Of a stretch of 64,000 nucleotides of DNA, positions 8,673-17,788 are shown in pieces; within the stretch, counting starts at the first letter, position 1; every line of letters starts with the position of its first letter. Source of the stretch: Rhizobium leguminosarum (GTDB lineage Bacteria > Pseudomonadota > Alphaproteobacteria > Rhizobiales > Rhizobiaceae); assembly GCF_002953715.1 (NCBI RefSeq), contig NZ_CP025012.1:3674501-3738500 (forward strand), read 5' to 3'. Below the pieces are notes generated by a model. It was not told the origin of the DNA, made no database searches, and worked only from the letters and a program-made list of their open reading frames with translations. The position numbers and the translations under genes are program-made.

Positions 8673-9380
8673 ATGCAGGTTGCAACCACGTCTGCCTCCA
8701 TCATCTTGCGCGGCGCGTCTTCGACGGCAGCCATTACGGCCGCCGGAAGCGAGACCGATCAAGGCGTGCTGAAGCTGCAGCGCGCCACCCAGGCGCTGCA
8801 GCAGATGCGCCAGACCTTGGCGAACTCGGGAGACGAGGCCAAGGCGGAGGCGCAACGCAAGCTCGAAGAGGCAAAGCAGCAGTTGGAGATGCTGCGCAGC
8901 TCCAACATGGCTCCTGAGGTGGTCGCCCGTCTGGCCGCCGAACTGGCGCGCAAGGTCGGCACCGCCGCCTCCGAATTCGCATCATCAGTCGCGACCGGCA
9001 GCCCGGCAACAAAGGTTTCGATGGATGCAACCACGGGTGCAGCGGCCGTCGCAATCAGCGGGGCCGATGCGGCGCTGACGGATACCGCAGGAGAAACTGG
9101 GGCCGGCGAGACCGGCTCGCAGGAACCGGACGCCGCCGCCAACGCCCGCAACGCCTATGCGAGCGTCGCCGAGGATGCCCCGAAATTCTCGGGCATTTCG
9201 GCCGATGATCGCGAAACGATGGAAGAGTTCAAGGCGGTGGTGCGCGAACTCAAGCAAGTGCTCGACAAGGCGATGCGCGAGTTGCGGCAGCAAGACCGGC
9301 AGGCCGGAGCCAATGCCATTCCTGATATGGCAGGCTTCTCCATCGGCGCCGCGACAATACCGACAAGCATCGTCATCTGA
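8673..9380 (+). CDS. Unrecognised coiled-coil protein, 235 aa
   Basis: I do not recognise this protein. It is rich in Ala, Glu and Gln, has no signal peptide or membrane helix, and shows two strongly helical, charged stretches: residues 31-75 (coiled coil with heptad-like Leu/Met) and about 165-215 (KAVVRELKQVLDKAMREL). A Thr/Ala/Gly-rich, probably disordered segment joins them. Start at 8673 follows GGGGA about 9 nt upstream; the frame is open 10 codons earlier. It lies 39 bases after sqdC and 117 before fau, same strand. Regular codon use supports a real gene. Confidence 0.7.
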   Translation: MQVATTSASIILRGASSTAAITAAGSETDQGVLKLQRATQALQQMRQTLANSGDEAKAEAQRKLEEAKQQLEMLRSSNMAPEVVARLAAELARKVGTAASEFASSVATGSPATKVSMDATTGAAAVAISGADAALTDTAGETGAGETGSQEPDAAANARNAYASVAEDAPKFSGISADDRETMEEFKAVVRELKQVLDKAMRELRQQDRQAGANAIPDMAGFSIGAATIPTSIVI

Positions 9381-9497
9381 CGATCCGCAGCCGCCGCGGG
9401 CGAGGCGTCAAACGCGCGTGATATCGTCGCGTCCGGCATTTGCATCGGACATCGAGCCGTCTATGCTCGGTCAAATCTCTCAGAACCGGCAGATCGA

Positions 9498-10085
9498 ATG
9501 ACCGCGAAAGAATTGAAAGCGCAGCTGCGCAACGAACGGCTGTCCGCACGCGACGCCATCCCCGCCGAGAAACGCGCCTCCAAAAGCCTCGCAATGGCCG
9601 AACATGCCGGCGAGGCCGTCGGTTTTGCGCTGGGTACGATCGTCTCCGGCTTCCTGCCGATCCGTTCGGAAGCCGATCTCAGGCCGCTGATGGCGCGCTT
9701 TGCCGTGCGCGGTGCGCGGCTCTGCGTGCCGGCGATCCTTGACCGGCAGACAATCGTCTTTCGCGAGCTGGCGGAAGGTGCGCCCCTCGTCGATACCGGT
9801 TTCGGCACGGTCGGCCCCGGCGCCGATGCCGCCATTCTTGATCCCGAGATCATGCTGGTGCCGCTTTCTGCCTTCGATGCCCGCGGCCACCGCATCGGCT
9901 ACGGCGCCGGCCACTACGACCGCGCCATCAGCCGGCTAAGGCAAAAAGGCCTGCATCCGAAGCTGATCGGCATTGCATTCGACTGCCAGGAAGTGGCACA
10001 TGTGCCCGCTGAGCCGCACGACATAAGCCTGGATGCCATCCTGACAGAAAGCGGCCTTCGCTTTTTTGCCTCTTGGATTGGATAG
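9498..10085 (+). CDS. fau: 5-formyltetrahydrofolate cyclo-ligase
   Basis: Converts 5-formyl-THF to 5,10-methenyl-THF using ATP, returning the inhibitory folate to one-carbon metabolism. The 195-residue protein shows the family motifs: FLPIRSEADLRPL, the FG(T)VGPG loop, and DxxGHRIGYGAGHYDRAI (about residues 125-145), the nucleotide/folate site. Three bases separate its stop from the next gene, so the two are co-transcribed. In many bacteria fau follows the 6S RNA gene and zapA; here those lie about 24 kb away. Confidence 0.93.
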   Translation: MTAKELKAQLRNERLSARDAIPAEKRASKSLAMAEHAGEAVGFALGTIVSGFLPIRSEADLRPLMARFAVRGARLCVPAILDRQTIVFRELAEGAPLVDTGFGTVGPGADAAILDPEIMLVPLSAFDARGHRIGYGAGHYDRAISRLRQKGLHPKLIGIAFDCQEVAHVPAEPHDISLDAILTESGLRFFASWIG

Positions 10086-10088
10086 GGA

Positions 10089-10913
10089 ATGCGGCTGCTT
10101 TTTCTGGGTGACATGGTCGGCAAGACGGGACGCACGGCGGTCTGGGACCGTCTTCCCGGCCTGGTTTCCGACCTCAAGCTCGATTTCGTCATCGTCAACG
10201 GCGAGAACGCCGCCGGCGGCTTCGGCATCACCGAGGACATCTTTCTGGAAACGATCAATGCCGGCGCCGATGTGGTGACGACAGGCAACCACGTCTGGGA
10301 CCAGAAGGAAGCCGTCGCTTTTGCCGGCCGGCACGATCAGTTCCTGCGTCCCGCCAACTATCCGCAAGGCACGCCTGGCCGTGGCTCCGGCCTATTTTAT
10401 GCGAGGAACGGCGCGCGCGTGCTCGTAGCCAACGTCATGGGCCGGGTCTTCATGCATCCCGAACTCGACGACCCCTTCAAATCGGCGGAGGTCATCCTCG
10501 ACGCCTGCCCGCTGAAGGAGCAGGCCGATGCGATCATCTTCGATTTCCATGCCGAGGCGACCAGCGAGAAGCAGTGTTTCGGCCATTTCGTCGACGGCCG
10601 CGCCAGCTTCGTCGTCGGCACCCACACACATGTACCGACGGCCGATGCACAGATCCTGAACGGCGGCACCGCCTATATGTCGGATGCCGGCATGTGCGGC
10701 GACTACGACTCCTCTCTCGGCATGGACAAGGAGGAGCCGCTCAATCGCTTCATCTCCAAGATGCCGAAGGGCCGCATGGAAGCCGCGAACGGCCCCGCGA
10801 CGATCTGCGGCGTCGGTGTGGAAATCTCCGATAGCACGGGATTGGCCGAAAAAATCGCGCCACTCCGGCTCGGGCCACGATTGGCAGAGACGGTGCCAGA
10901 CTTCTGGCGGTAA
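10089..10913 (+). CDS. ymdB: YmdB-family metallophosphoesterase (TIGR00282)
   Basis: A 274-residue calcineurin-like phosphoesterase; Bacillus YmdB is a 2',3'-cyclic-nucleotide phosphodiesterase. Metal ligands are visible: LFLGDMVGKTGR (Asp8), NGENAAGGFG, TTGNHVWD (Asn-His), DFHAEATSEK, and VVGTHTHVPTAD (double His). The length fits the family. Same transcription unit as fau, a pairing that is common in alphaproteobacteria. Confidence 0.92.
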   Translation: MRLLFLGDMVGKTGRTAVWDRLPGLVSDLKLDFVIVNGENAAGGFGITEDIFLETINAGADVVTTGNHVWDQKEAVAFAGRHDQFLRPANYPQGTPGRGSGLFYARNGARVLVANVMGRVFMHPELDDPFKSAEVILDACPLKEQADAIIFDFHAEATSEKQCFGHFVDGRASFVVGTHTHVPTADAQILNGGTAYMSDAGMCGDYDSSLGMDKEEPLNRFISKMPKGRMEAANGPATICGVGVEISDSTGLAEKIAPLRLGPRLAETVPDFWR

Positions 10914-11000
10914 CAGGCGACGGGCGGCCATCCAACACGCAATTGTGAGAACCCGCCGGCTGGACCCCTGCGGCCTCATGCCGCATCCTCCCCGCCACTC

Positions 11001-11044
11001 GCGCATAACCCCGAAAATCAGAATCGATTTTCGGGGTTATGCGC
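11001..11044. repeat. Perfect 19-bp inverted repeat
   Basis: Two perfect 19-base arms (11001-11019 and 11026-11044; the arm begins GCGCATAACCCCG) with a 6-base loop AGAATC. It resembles in design the palindromes of RIME-type repeats (…cataa…AGAATC/GAATCG…ttatg…) but has a different body. It lies between ymdB and the MBL-fold gene, 34 bases before the latter's start, and may be a mobile palindrome or a terminator without a U-tract. Confidence 0.85.
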
Positions 11045-11077
11045 CGGTTGAAGGTGATAGAGCGCCGGAGGGGTGGC

Positions 11078-11923
11078 ATGAAGCCGCGATATCTTATCCT
11101 CGCTATCGCATGCCTTGCGGCCTTCGCCGCGCCTAATCTTGCCGGGGCACAAGAGCAGCGGCCACCGGTCAGCCAGTGCCAGGCGATCGCGCAAACCATT
11201 CCCAAGGTGACCTTCGCAAGCTTTTCCGGCGCCCCACCGCTGATGCCTGCTATCTTCGAGGGCGAGGACGTCAAACTGACCTTCCTCGGCCATTCCACCT
11301 TCGAGATCGAGAGCCCGGGCGGCATCGTCATCGCGACCGACTATAATGGATGGTACAGGCCGGCCACGATGCCCGATGTCGTGACCATGAACAAAGCGCA
11401 CACGACCCACTATACCCTGACCCCCGATCCCGGCATCAAGCATGTGCTGCATGGGTGGAGCGACATTCCGGGCGAAAAGGCCAACATCAATCTCGTCGTC
11501 GGCGATGCCTATATCCGCAACGTTACGACGGATATCCGCTTCAGCTACGGCCTCGGCGGCGCGCATGAGAACGGCAACTCCATCTTCATCTTCGAGATCG
11601 CCGGCCTGTGCATCGGCCATCTCGGCCACCTGCATTACGAGCTGACGGACGCCCACTATACCGAGATCGGCCGCCTCGACGTCGTCATGGTCCCCGTCGA
11701 CGGTGGCCTGACGATGGGCGCCGACAGCATGAGCCGCGTCATCAAGCGGCTACGCTCGTCGTTGATCCTGCCGATGCACCGACGCGGCCCGCCGGTCGAA
11801 GCCTTCGTCTCGATGTTCGGCAAGGATTTCGACGTCGCCAATGCGCCCGATGCCAGCATCACCGTCTCCATGCGCACTCTGCCGAAAAAGCCGCTGATCT
11901 ATGTGCTGAAGGGCGTGCAGTAA
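11078..11923 (+). CDS. Exported MBL-fold metallohydrolase
   Basis: A 281-residue protein with a Sec signal peptide (cleavage near LAGAQEQ). The mature part is UlaG/RomA-type metallo-beta-lactamase fold: VKLTFLGHSTFEIE at the N-terminal strand, THYTLTPDPGIKHV, LGHLHYELTD, VMVPVDGGLTMG and LILPMHRRGPP. The canonical HxHxDH of the family is not obvious: the expected position reads NKAHTTHYTL, so metal binding may be altered. Start at 11078 follows GGAGGGG. Substrate unknown. Confidence 0.82.
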   Translation: MKPRYLILAIACLAAFAAPNLAGAQEQRPPVSQCQAIAQTIPKVTFASFSGAPPLMPAIFEGEDVKLTFLGHSTFEIESPGGIVIATDYNGWYRPATMPDVVTMNKAHTTHYTLTPDPGIKHVLHGWSDIPGEKANINLVVGDAYIRNVTTDIRFSYGLGGAHENGNSIFIFEIAGLCIGHLGHLHYELTDAHYTEIGRLDVVMVPVDGGLTMGADSMSRVIKRLRSSLILPMHRRGPPVEAFVSMFGKDFDVANAPDASITVSMRTLPKKPLIYVLKGVQ

Positions 11924-11944
11924 AAAGGCCCGGCGGCTTTCCTT

Positions 11945-12048
11945 CTACAGCGCCGCGCGTCTTTTCAGACGCGCAAAGGACGCTGTAGCACTTTGAATTG
12001 CTGCATAATTTTATCCTTAAATCGCTTCTGATTTAAGGAATTATGCAG
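11945..12048 (+). repeat. RIME-like element A (two palindromes, 104 bp)
   Basis: Two adjacent palindromes: one from CTACAGCG to CGCTGTAG (11945-11988) and one from CTGCATAA to TTATGCAG (12001-12048). Their design and length match the Rhizobium intergenic mosaic elements (RIME1) described in rhizobia. It lies 21 bases after the MBL-fold gene stop, between convergent genes. Copies C, D and E below are in the opposite order. Confidence 0.85.
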
Positions 12049-12060
12049 GAGCCTCACGCA

Positions 12061-12564
12061 TCAAGCGAACTGCAGATGGCGCTTGATGCCGACATCAGGC
12101 ATCTTGTCATCGTCGAGATTGGCCTTGGCGATCTCCCAGCCGAATTTCAGCTTGTTGCCTGTGGAAACCCAGATCTCGGCATCGTCGACATGGAGGGACA
12201 GCATGGTGAGCTTGGGGTCCTTCTTGCCGCCGTCATACCAGGCCGCGACGATCGAGCTCCAATATTCCTCGATCTTGGAAGGGTCAGGATGCACCTCGAT
12301 CACACCGGCAAGGCAGGCGTGATAGTCGTGATCCTTGCCGATAACGCAGAAATGCGCGCGGCTGCCGGGCTTGATGGCGCGCACGATGTCGGCATCGGTC
12401 TTGGTGTAGAACCAGATGGTGTTGGTGGTGGGATCGGCATGTGGCGCCATCGGCTGCATGTGCATATCCAGTCCGGAAATTCCGAGCATGCCGGCATGAA
12501 CATCGTTGACCTGATCCCAGAGCTGACGTGCTGGATGTTCCTGCGCCTCGCTGAGACTTGCCAT
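12061..12564 (-). CDS. Pyridoxamine 5'-phosphate oxidase-like (general stress protein 26-type)
   Basis: A 167-residue FMN-binding split-barrel protein of the pyridoxamine-phosphate-oxidase-related/stress protein 26 group. Visible features: IWFYTKTDADIVRAIKPGSRAHFCV, SKIEEYWSSIVAAWYDGGKKDPKLTMLSLHVDDAEIW (the family's motif near the C-terminal half). The start at 12564 (MASLSEAQEHP) has GGAAAGGA upstream; the longer open frame is discounted. Divergent from yebC over about 140 bases. Substrate not predictable. Confidence 0.85.
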   Translation of the reverse strand: MASLSEAQEHPARQLWDQVNDVHAGMLGISGLDMHMQPMAPHADPTTNTIWFYTKTDADIVRAIKPGSRAHFCVIGKDHDYHACLAGVIEVHPDPSKIEEYWSSIVAAWYDGGKKDPKLTMLSLHVDDAEIWVSTGNKLKFGWEIAKANLDDDKMPDVGIKRHLQFA

Positions 12565-12705
12565 GACCGTTCCTTTCCGTTGGATGGAGTTCGGTTGAAA
12601 CGTCATCCCCTCGCCTTTGTTCCGAACTGCTTTTTCCTTGAACGGGTGCCGTTTCGCTCTTATAAGGCGGCCCATTCCGAACAATGAGACGTGAACAGGG
12701 GTGCC

Positions 12706-13452
12706 ATGGCTGGCCATTCACAGTTTAAAAACATCATGCACCGCAAAGGCCGTCAGGATGCCGTGCGGTCGAAAATGTTCTCGAAGCTTGCGCGCGAAAT
12801 CACCGTTGCCGCCAAGGCCGGCCTGCCCGACCCGACGATGAACGCCCGCCTTCGCCTGGCGATCCAGAACGCCAAGGCCCAGTCCATGCCGAAGGACAAT
12901 ATCGACCGCGCCATCAAGAAGGCAGCCGGTGCGGACGGCGAAAATTATGACGAAGTCCGCTATGAAGGTTATGGCCCCGGCGGCACGGCGATCATCGTCG
13001 AGGCGCTGACCGACAACCGCAACCGCACCGCCTCCAACGTCCGCTCGAGCTTCACCAAGGCCGGCGGCGCTCTCGGTGAAACCGGTTCCGTTTCCTTCTC
13101 CTTCGACCATGTCGGCGAAATCACCTACAAGCTTTCCGTCGGCGATGGCGACAAGGTGATGGAAGCCGCGATCGAAGCCGGCGCCGATGACGTCGAGACC
13201 GACGAAGACGGCCACTACATCACCTGCGCCTTCGAAGCCCTCGGCGAAGTGGCAAAAGCGCTGGAATCGAGCCTCGGCGAAGCCGAAACCGTCAAGGCCG
13301 TCTGGCGCGCCCAGAACAACGTGCCGGTGGACGAGGAAAAAGCCCAGTCGCTGCTGAAGCTCATCGACAGCCTGGAAGACGATGACGACGTGCAGAACGT
13401 CTATTCCAACTTCGAAGTCTCGGAAGAAGTGCTGGCGAAGCTCTCGGCCTGA
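12706..13452 (+). CDS. yebC: YebC/PmpR-family protein
   Basis: A 248-residue YebC family protein with the hallmark N-terminus MAGHSQFKNIMHRKGRQD and the motif YEGYGPGGTAIIVEALTDNRNRT. Members are reported as DNA-binding regulators (PmpR) and, more recently, as translation factors that help ribosomes at difficult stretches. Start at 12706; a GTG five codons earlier is not the family start. yebC is commonly next to ruvCAB; here a monooxygenase and a chemoreceptor gene on the other strand lie between. A strong terminator follows. Confidence 0.95.
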   Translation: MAGHSQFKNIMHRKGRQDAVRSKMFSKLAREITVAAKAGLPDPTMNARLRLAIQNAKAQSMPKDNIDRAIKKAAGADGENYDEVRYEGYGPGGTAIIVEALTDNRNRTASNVRSSFTKAGGALGETGSVSFSFDHVGEITYKLSVGDGDKVMEAAIEAGADDVETDEDGHYITCAFEALGEVAKALESSLGEAETVKAVWRAQNNVPVDEEKAQSLLKLIDSLEDDDDVQNVYSNFEVSEEVLAKLSA

Positions 13453-13475
13453 TCTCCTCAGGCAGTGTCAAATAT

Positions 13476-13506
13476 AAAAACCCGGCTGCAACGCCGGGTT
13501 TTTTCT
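13476..13506 (+). terminator. Rho-independent terminator of yebC
   Basis: GC-rich stem (AACCCGGC with GCCGGGTT, loop TGCAAC) followed by a run of T, starting 24 bases after the yebC stop. Confidence 0.88.
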
Positions 13507-13548
13507 TGCCGGAAAGGTGGCGCCGTCAGAATGCGCCTCGCGCAAGTC

Positions 13549-14550
13549 CTAAGCGGCCGCCCGCATGAAATTTCCGAGTCCTGCGAATAGTTCCACCGAT
13601 GTCAGCCGCGCCTCGATGTCGTGGATCGGCATCGAGATGATCACCTCGTCGGCCTGCGTTTCCCGCAGAAACTCAGTCAGTTTCGCCTCCGCCGTCTTCG
13701 GTGATCCCACCACGGCATAACGGAGCGTGTGTTCGACATTCATCTTTTCCATCGGCGACCAGAAATCCCCCATATCGGCCACCGGACGCGGGAACGGGCC
13801 GCGGACATTGCGGCGCAGATTGACGAACTGCTGCTGGGCGGAGCTGAAATGGTAGCGCGCCTCCTCGTCCGTCGCCGCCACCGCGCCCATGACACCGACC
13901 ATCACATGCGGCTTGTCGAGCGTCGCCGAGGGCTGGAAGCGGTCACGGTAGATCGCGATTGCATCGAGCAGCATGTCAGGCGCGAAATGCGAGGCGAAGG
14001 CATAGGGAAGCCCCAGCATGCCGGCGAGCTGGGCGCTGTAGAGACTGGAGCCGAGCAGCCAGATCGGGATATGTGAACCGTTGCCGGGAACTGCGAGGAT
14101 CGCCCGGTTCTCGACTGGTGTATCAAGGAGTTGCTGCAGTTCCACAACATCGTTCGGGAAGCTGTTTGCACCGGCCTCGAGGTTGCGCCGCAGCGCCTGT
14201 GCTGTGCGCATGTCCGTTCCCGGCGCGCGCCCGAGGCCGAGATCGACGCGGCCGGGAAAGAGCGCCTCCAGCGTACCGAACTGCTCGGCGATGACGAGCG
14301 GCGAATGATTGGGCAGCATGATGCCGCCGGAGCCGATGCGGATGCGTTTTGTCGCAGCTCCGACATGGCCGATGACGACGGCGGTGGCGGCGCTGGCGAT
14401 CCCCGGCATGCCATGATGTTCGGCGAGCCAGAAGCGCTTGTAACCGAACTCCTCGGCCTTCACAGCCATCCGCGCCGAGCCCTCGAGGGACTGGCGCACG
14501 GTGCTGCCTTCGGCAACGGGGGAAAGGTCGAGTATGGAGAAGGGAACCAT
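13549..14550 (-). CDS. LLM-class flavin-dependent (luciferase-like) monooxygenase
   Basis: A 333-residue bacterial-luciferase-like protein of the MsnO8 type. Motifs: PFSILDLSPV at the N-terminus, FWLAEHHGMPGIASAATAV, RIRIGSGGIMLPNHSPLVIAEQFGTLEALFPGRVDLGLGRAPGTD, and GSSLYSAQLA. It uses reduced flavin; the substrate cannot be read from sequence. Start at 14550 (MVPFSILDLS) is the family start. It is convergent with yebC and lies downstream of the chemoreceptor terminator, so is likely transcribed on its own. Confidence 0.9.
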   Translation of the reverse strand: MVPFSILDLSPVAEGSTVRQSLEGSARMAVKAEEFGYKRFWLAEHHGMPGIASAATAVVIGHVGAATKRIRIGSGGIMLPNHSPLVIAEQFGTLEALFPGRVDLGLGRAPGTDMRTAQALRRNLEAGANSFPNDVVELQQLLDTPVENRAILAVPGNGSHIPIWLLGSSLYSAQLAGMLGLPYAFASHFAPDMLLDAIAIYRDRFQPSATLDKPHVMVGVMGAVAATDEEARYHFSSAQQQFVNLRRNVRGPFPRPVADMGDFWSPMEKMNVEHTLRYAVVGSPKTAEAKLTEFLRETQADEVIISMPIHDIEARLTSVELFAGLGNFMRAAA

Positions 14551-14627
14551 GGGAAACCTGCCGGGCAGTTGGACGATGCCGTCTATGTAGGTTCGCGCCC
14601 GCGCCATTCCAAACCATGGACGCAAAC

Positions 14628-14651
14628 AAAAAAGGCCGCGCGAGCGCGACC
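14628..14651 (-). terminator. Rho-independent terminator of the chemoreceptor gene
   Basis: On the minus strand GGTCGCGC pairs with GCGCGGCC around a 2-base loop, followed by TTTTTT. It lies 26 bases beyond the chemoreceptor stop. Confidence 0.8.
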
Positions 14652-14676
14652 CTTATGCAATGTGGAAAGGTGTGGC

Positions 14677-16992
14677 TTACCGCTGACGGCGCAGCACATG
14701 CACCTCGGCGCTCGGCTGGTGATGGCCATGCGGTAGCGTGAAATTGCCGAGCTGGCGGTCCATTTCCAGGGCTTCCGTCGCCAGCCGGTGGATCGCCGCC
14801 GTCGTCTCCTCGACCATCGAGGCGTTCTGCTGCGTCATCGTGTCGAGTTCTGCGACGGCGCTATTGATCTCACGCAGCGTATTGGCCTCCTCGCGGGTCG
14901 CACCCATGATCTCGTTGATCTGCCCGTTGATCGCCTCGACATGAGCGCCGATGCCCGTCAGGGCAACGCCCGCTTTTTCCACAAGCGTAACGCCGCTTTC
15001 GACCTCATGCGTCGATTTCTGCAGCAGGCTGGAAATCTCCTTGGCCGCACTCGATGAGCGCTGGGCAAGCTCGCGCACTTCCATGGCGACGACGGCGAAG
15101 CCCTTGCCGGATTCACCGGCGCGCGCCGCCTCAACACCGGCATTGAGCGCCAGGAGGTTGGTCTGGAAGGCGATGTCGTCGATGACTGAGATGATCGTGT
15201 TGATCTGGCGCGAGGAGGCCTGGATTGCCTCCATCGCCGCGATCGTCTCGCGCATGATCTGGCCGGAGCCGGTCGTCTCCTTCTTGGCGTCGCGGGCGAT
15301 GCGCTCGGCCTGTTCGGCTCGCTCGATCTGCCGGCGGACCGACTGGGTGATGGCGCTGATCGCATTCGCCGTCTCGGTGATCGAGCCGGCCTGGCGCTCG
15401 GTGCGACCGGCAAGTTCGTCAGCGCCGGTGCGCATCTCCTCAGAGCCGGCGCGCACCGCCATCGAGTTGCCTCCGATTGCCGTCATGGTTTCGCTGAGCG
15501 TCGCCAGTGCCTCGTTGAAGTTGACACGCAGACTTTCGAGTTCGTTCGGGAAACGGGTATCGATCTGGTAGGCGAGATTGCCATTCGCTAGATGATGCAG
15601 CCCCTCGTCGAGCGCCTCGACCACCTGCTGCAGCGTCTTGGCCTCGGCCTCGCGCTCGACCAGATTCTGCTGGCGGTCGTGTTCGGCCTGCAGGCGGGTC
15701 TCTTCGCTGGCGGCCTCGAGCTCGCGGCTTTCGATCAGCGAGTGGCGGAAGCGGTCGAGCGCGTTGGCCATCGTGCCGATCTCATCCTTGCGGTTCAGGC
15801 TGTCGATCTCGCTGTCGAGCTTGCCGTCGGCGACATCGCGGGTGACGCCAGCAAGCCGCGCAAGCGGCGAAAACAGGAAATTGGTGACGAGCCCGGTCGC
15901 GATCGCCATGACGACGAGCACGCCGATGCCGATCATCGTCAGCAGGGTGGCGATCTCGATCGAGCCGGCATTGAGCTCGCTCAGAAGCACGCTCTCGACC
16001 ACGAGGAAGCGGTCGCCGCGATAGTCGATGCCGCGGACATAGGCGCGGGCCGCGCCATCCGCCCGGCTGAAATCGGCAACCGTCATCGCCGAACTGGCAA
16101 GCGCGCTCTTGATGAAGGTGAAGGGTGTCGCATCGAGCGTCGCAAGCTTGCCGCTCGCGTCGAGACCGACGGCGGAGCCATCGCCGGAGACGATCGCCGC
16201 CCGCGCCGTGCTACCCTGGACGATGCCCTTGGCAAGGATGCCGGTGACGATCTCGTCCCGCACCTTGAAGAGAATGATGCCCTTGGCCGCTCCAAGCTTG
16301 ACGATCGGCACGGCATAGAAGATCGCAGACTTGCCGCTGCCGGCATCGACACGAAGGCCGGAAAAGCCTGTCGGCGCAGCATCATCGGTCGCCTTGGCGG
16401 TATTCTCGATCGCCTTGGCGAAAGCGATGCCGGCGCCGGTCGCCTTCCAGGCGTCCGACTTCAGATTCTCGGCGAAGTCGTCTTCCTTCTTATAGGAATA
16501 GAGAACGGTACCCTCGAGATCGACAATCAGCAGATCGCTGAAGGCGGTATCTTCAAGGTCGCGGGCGACTTCGCCCTGCGTCTTCTCGTGGCTCGAATAA
16601 TAAAAGCCGCTCGGCCCTTCCGGCTTGATGAGCTTCTCGCGCTGGTCGGCGGGGTTGGGGTTGCCTGCTATGAAAACCTTCTTCAGTTCGGCGCGGGCAT
16701 CGCCCGCAGTCTTCTCGATGGTCTTCCAGCCGCTCTTCAGATTGGTGATCGACATCTGCAGCGCCTCGATGCGCGCGATGGAATTGGCTTGGTTTTCAAG
16801 CTGCGTCAGCTGATCCTGCAGCATGTCGCCGCGAAAAATCAGCACACTTTCCTTGGCCTTCAGCGCCTGCTCGTCGGAAATGCGGCTGCTGGCGAAATAG
16901 GCCAGCACATCGATGACCGCAATCGACAGCACGGTCATCAGAATGAATGTGACGATGACCTTGAAGGACAGGGACTGAAATCTCTGAGCCAT
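14677..16992 (-). CDS. Methyl-accepting chemotaxis protein (transmembrane, large periplasmic sensor)
   Basis: A 771-residue chemoreceptor. TM1 is about residues 10-32 (VIVTFILMTVLSIAVIDVLAYF). A periplasmic sensing region of roughly 300 residues follows, then TM2 near 345-370 (LLTMIGIGVLVVMAIATGL), a HAMP domain, a second HAMP-like linker, and a signalling domain with the conserved hairpin tip DIAFQTNLLALNAGVEAARAGE. It is not next to any che gene, so it feeds a kinase encoded elsewhere. The ligand is unknown. Start at 16992 (MAQRFQSLSF); the upstream 17 codons of open frame are discounted. It is divergent from ruvC over 244 bases and ends at a clear terminator. Confidence 0.93.
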   Translation of the reverse strand: MAQRFQSLSFKVIVTFILMTVLSIAVIDVLAYFASSRISDEQALKAKESVLIFRGDMLQDQLTQLENQANSIARIEALQMSITNLKSGWKTIEKTAGDARAELKKVFIAGNPNPADQREKLIKPEGPSGFYYSSHEKTQGEVARDLEDTAFSDLLIVDLEGTVLYSYKKEDDFAENLKSDAWKATGAGIAFAKAIENTAKATDDAAPTGFSGLRVDAGSGKSAIFYAVPIVKLGAAKGIILFKVRDEIVTGILAKGIVQGSTARAAIVSGDGSAVGLDASGKLATLDATPFTFIKSALASSAMTVADFSRADGAARAYVRGIDYRGDRFLVVESVLLSELNAGSIEIATLLTMIGIGVLVVMAIATGLVTNFLFSPLARLAGVTRDVADGKLDSEIDSLNRKDEIGTMANALDRFRHSLIESRELEAASEETRLQAEHDRQQNLVEREAEAKTLQQVVEALDEGLHHLANGNLAYQIDTRFPNELESLRVNFNEALATLSETMTAIGGNSMAVRAGSEEMRTGADELAGRTERQAGSITETANAISAITQSVRRQIERAEQAERIARDAKKETTGSGQIMRETIAAMEAIQASSRQINTIISVIDDIAFQTNLLALNAGVEAARAGESGKGFAVVAMEVRELAQRSSSAAKEISSLLQKSTHEVESGVTLVEKAGVALTGIGAHVEAINGQINEIMGATREEANTLREINSAVAELDTMTQQNASMVEETTAAIHRLATEALEMDRQLGNFTLPHGHHQPSAEVHVLRRQR

Positions 16993-17178
16993 GTACGACG
17001 AACCCCTTCTGAACGCGCCTGCCAGCGCGGGCACGCAGCGCATGCCTGATCAACTGACCTGTAAACAGAACATCGGAGGCTTAACTCTTTGCCAAAAGAA
17101 GCCCCTCTCGTATTTGATGACTAGAATTCAGGCATCTGTTTTAATTCGCGGTAAATGGCGGGGCCGAAATCCGGGAAC

Positions 17179-17193
17179 GTTTTTGTTTTGTTC
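17179..17193. promoter_or_regulatory. LexA-like SOS box upstream of ruvCAB
   Basis: GTTT, 7-base T-rich spacer, GTTC: one mismatch from the alphaproteobacterial LexA site GTTC-N7-GTTC (equivalently GAAC-N7-GAAC), 43 bases before the ruvC start. ruvCAB belongs to the SOS regulon in several alphaproteobacteria, so a LexA operator is expected here. Confidence 0.55.
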
Positions 17194-17236
17194 ACATATC
17201 GATGGCAGTTATTTCGCAATCGCTATAGGTTGAACC

Positions 17237-17746
17237 ATGCAAAATACGATTCGCATCGTCGGCATCGATCCCGGGCTTCGCCGCACCGGCTGGGGAATCA
17301 TCGAGACATTAGGCAATTCCCTGCGGTTTGTGGCATCTGGCACCGTGACCTCTGATGGAGACATGGACCTTGCATCCCGTCTCTGCCAGTTGCACGACGG
17401 CCTGGCGGAGATCGTCCACAGCTACAAGCCGGATGAAGCCGCCGTCGAACAGACCTTCGTCAACAAGGATGCGGTGGCAACCCTGAAGCTTGGCCAGGCC
17501 CGTGGCATCGCCATGCTGGTGCCGGCACGTGCCGGGCTGCCGGTCTCTGAATATGCCCCGAACGCCGTCAAGAAGGCCGTCATCGGTGTCGGCCATGGCG
17601 AAAAGCAGCAGATCCACATGATGTTGAAGATCCTGATGCCGAAAGTCGAATTCAAGGGCAACGACGCCGCCGACGCCCTGGCGATCGCCATCTGCCATGC
17701 GCATAATCGCGGCAGCAACCGGATGCGCCAGGCACTGGCCGGTTAA
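17237..17746 (+). CDS. ruvC: RuvC, Holliday-junction resolvase
   Basis: Endonuclease that cuts Holliday junctions at the end of recombination and repair. The four acidic active-site residues are visible: Asp11 (VGIDPG), Glu71 (AVEQTF), Asp143 and Asp146 (NDAADALAIAICH). 169 residues is normal. Leads ruvC-ruvA-ruvB on the plus strand, with a LexA-like box upstream. Confidence 0.97.
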   Translation: MQNTIRIVGIDPGLRRTGWGIIETLGNSLRFVASGTVTSDGDMDLASRLCQLHDGLAEIVHSYKPDEAAVEQTFVNKDAVATLKLGQARGIAMLVPARAGLPVSEYAPNAVKKAVIGVGHGEKQQIHMMLKILMPKVEFKGNDAADALAIAICHAHNRGSNRMRQALAG

Positions 17747-17788
17747 TCTATACTTGACTTGTTCCCATCTGCTGAGAGATCCCGACCC

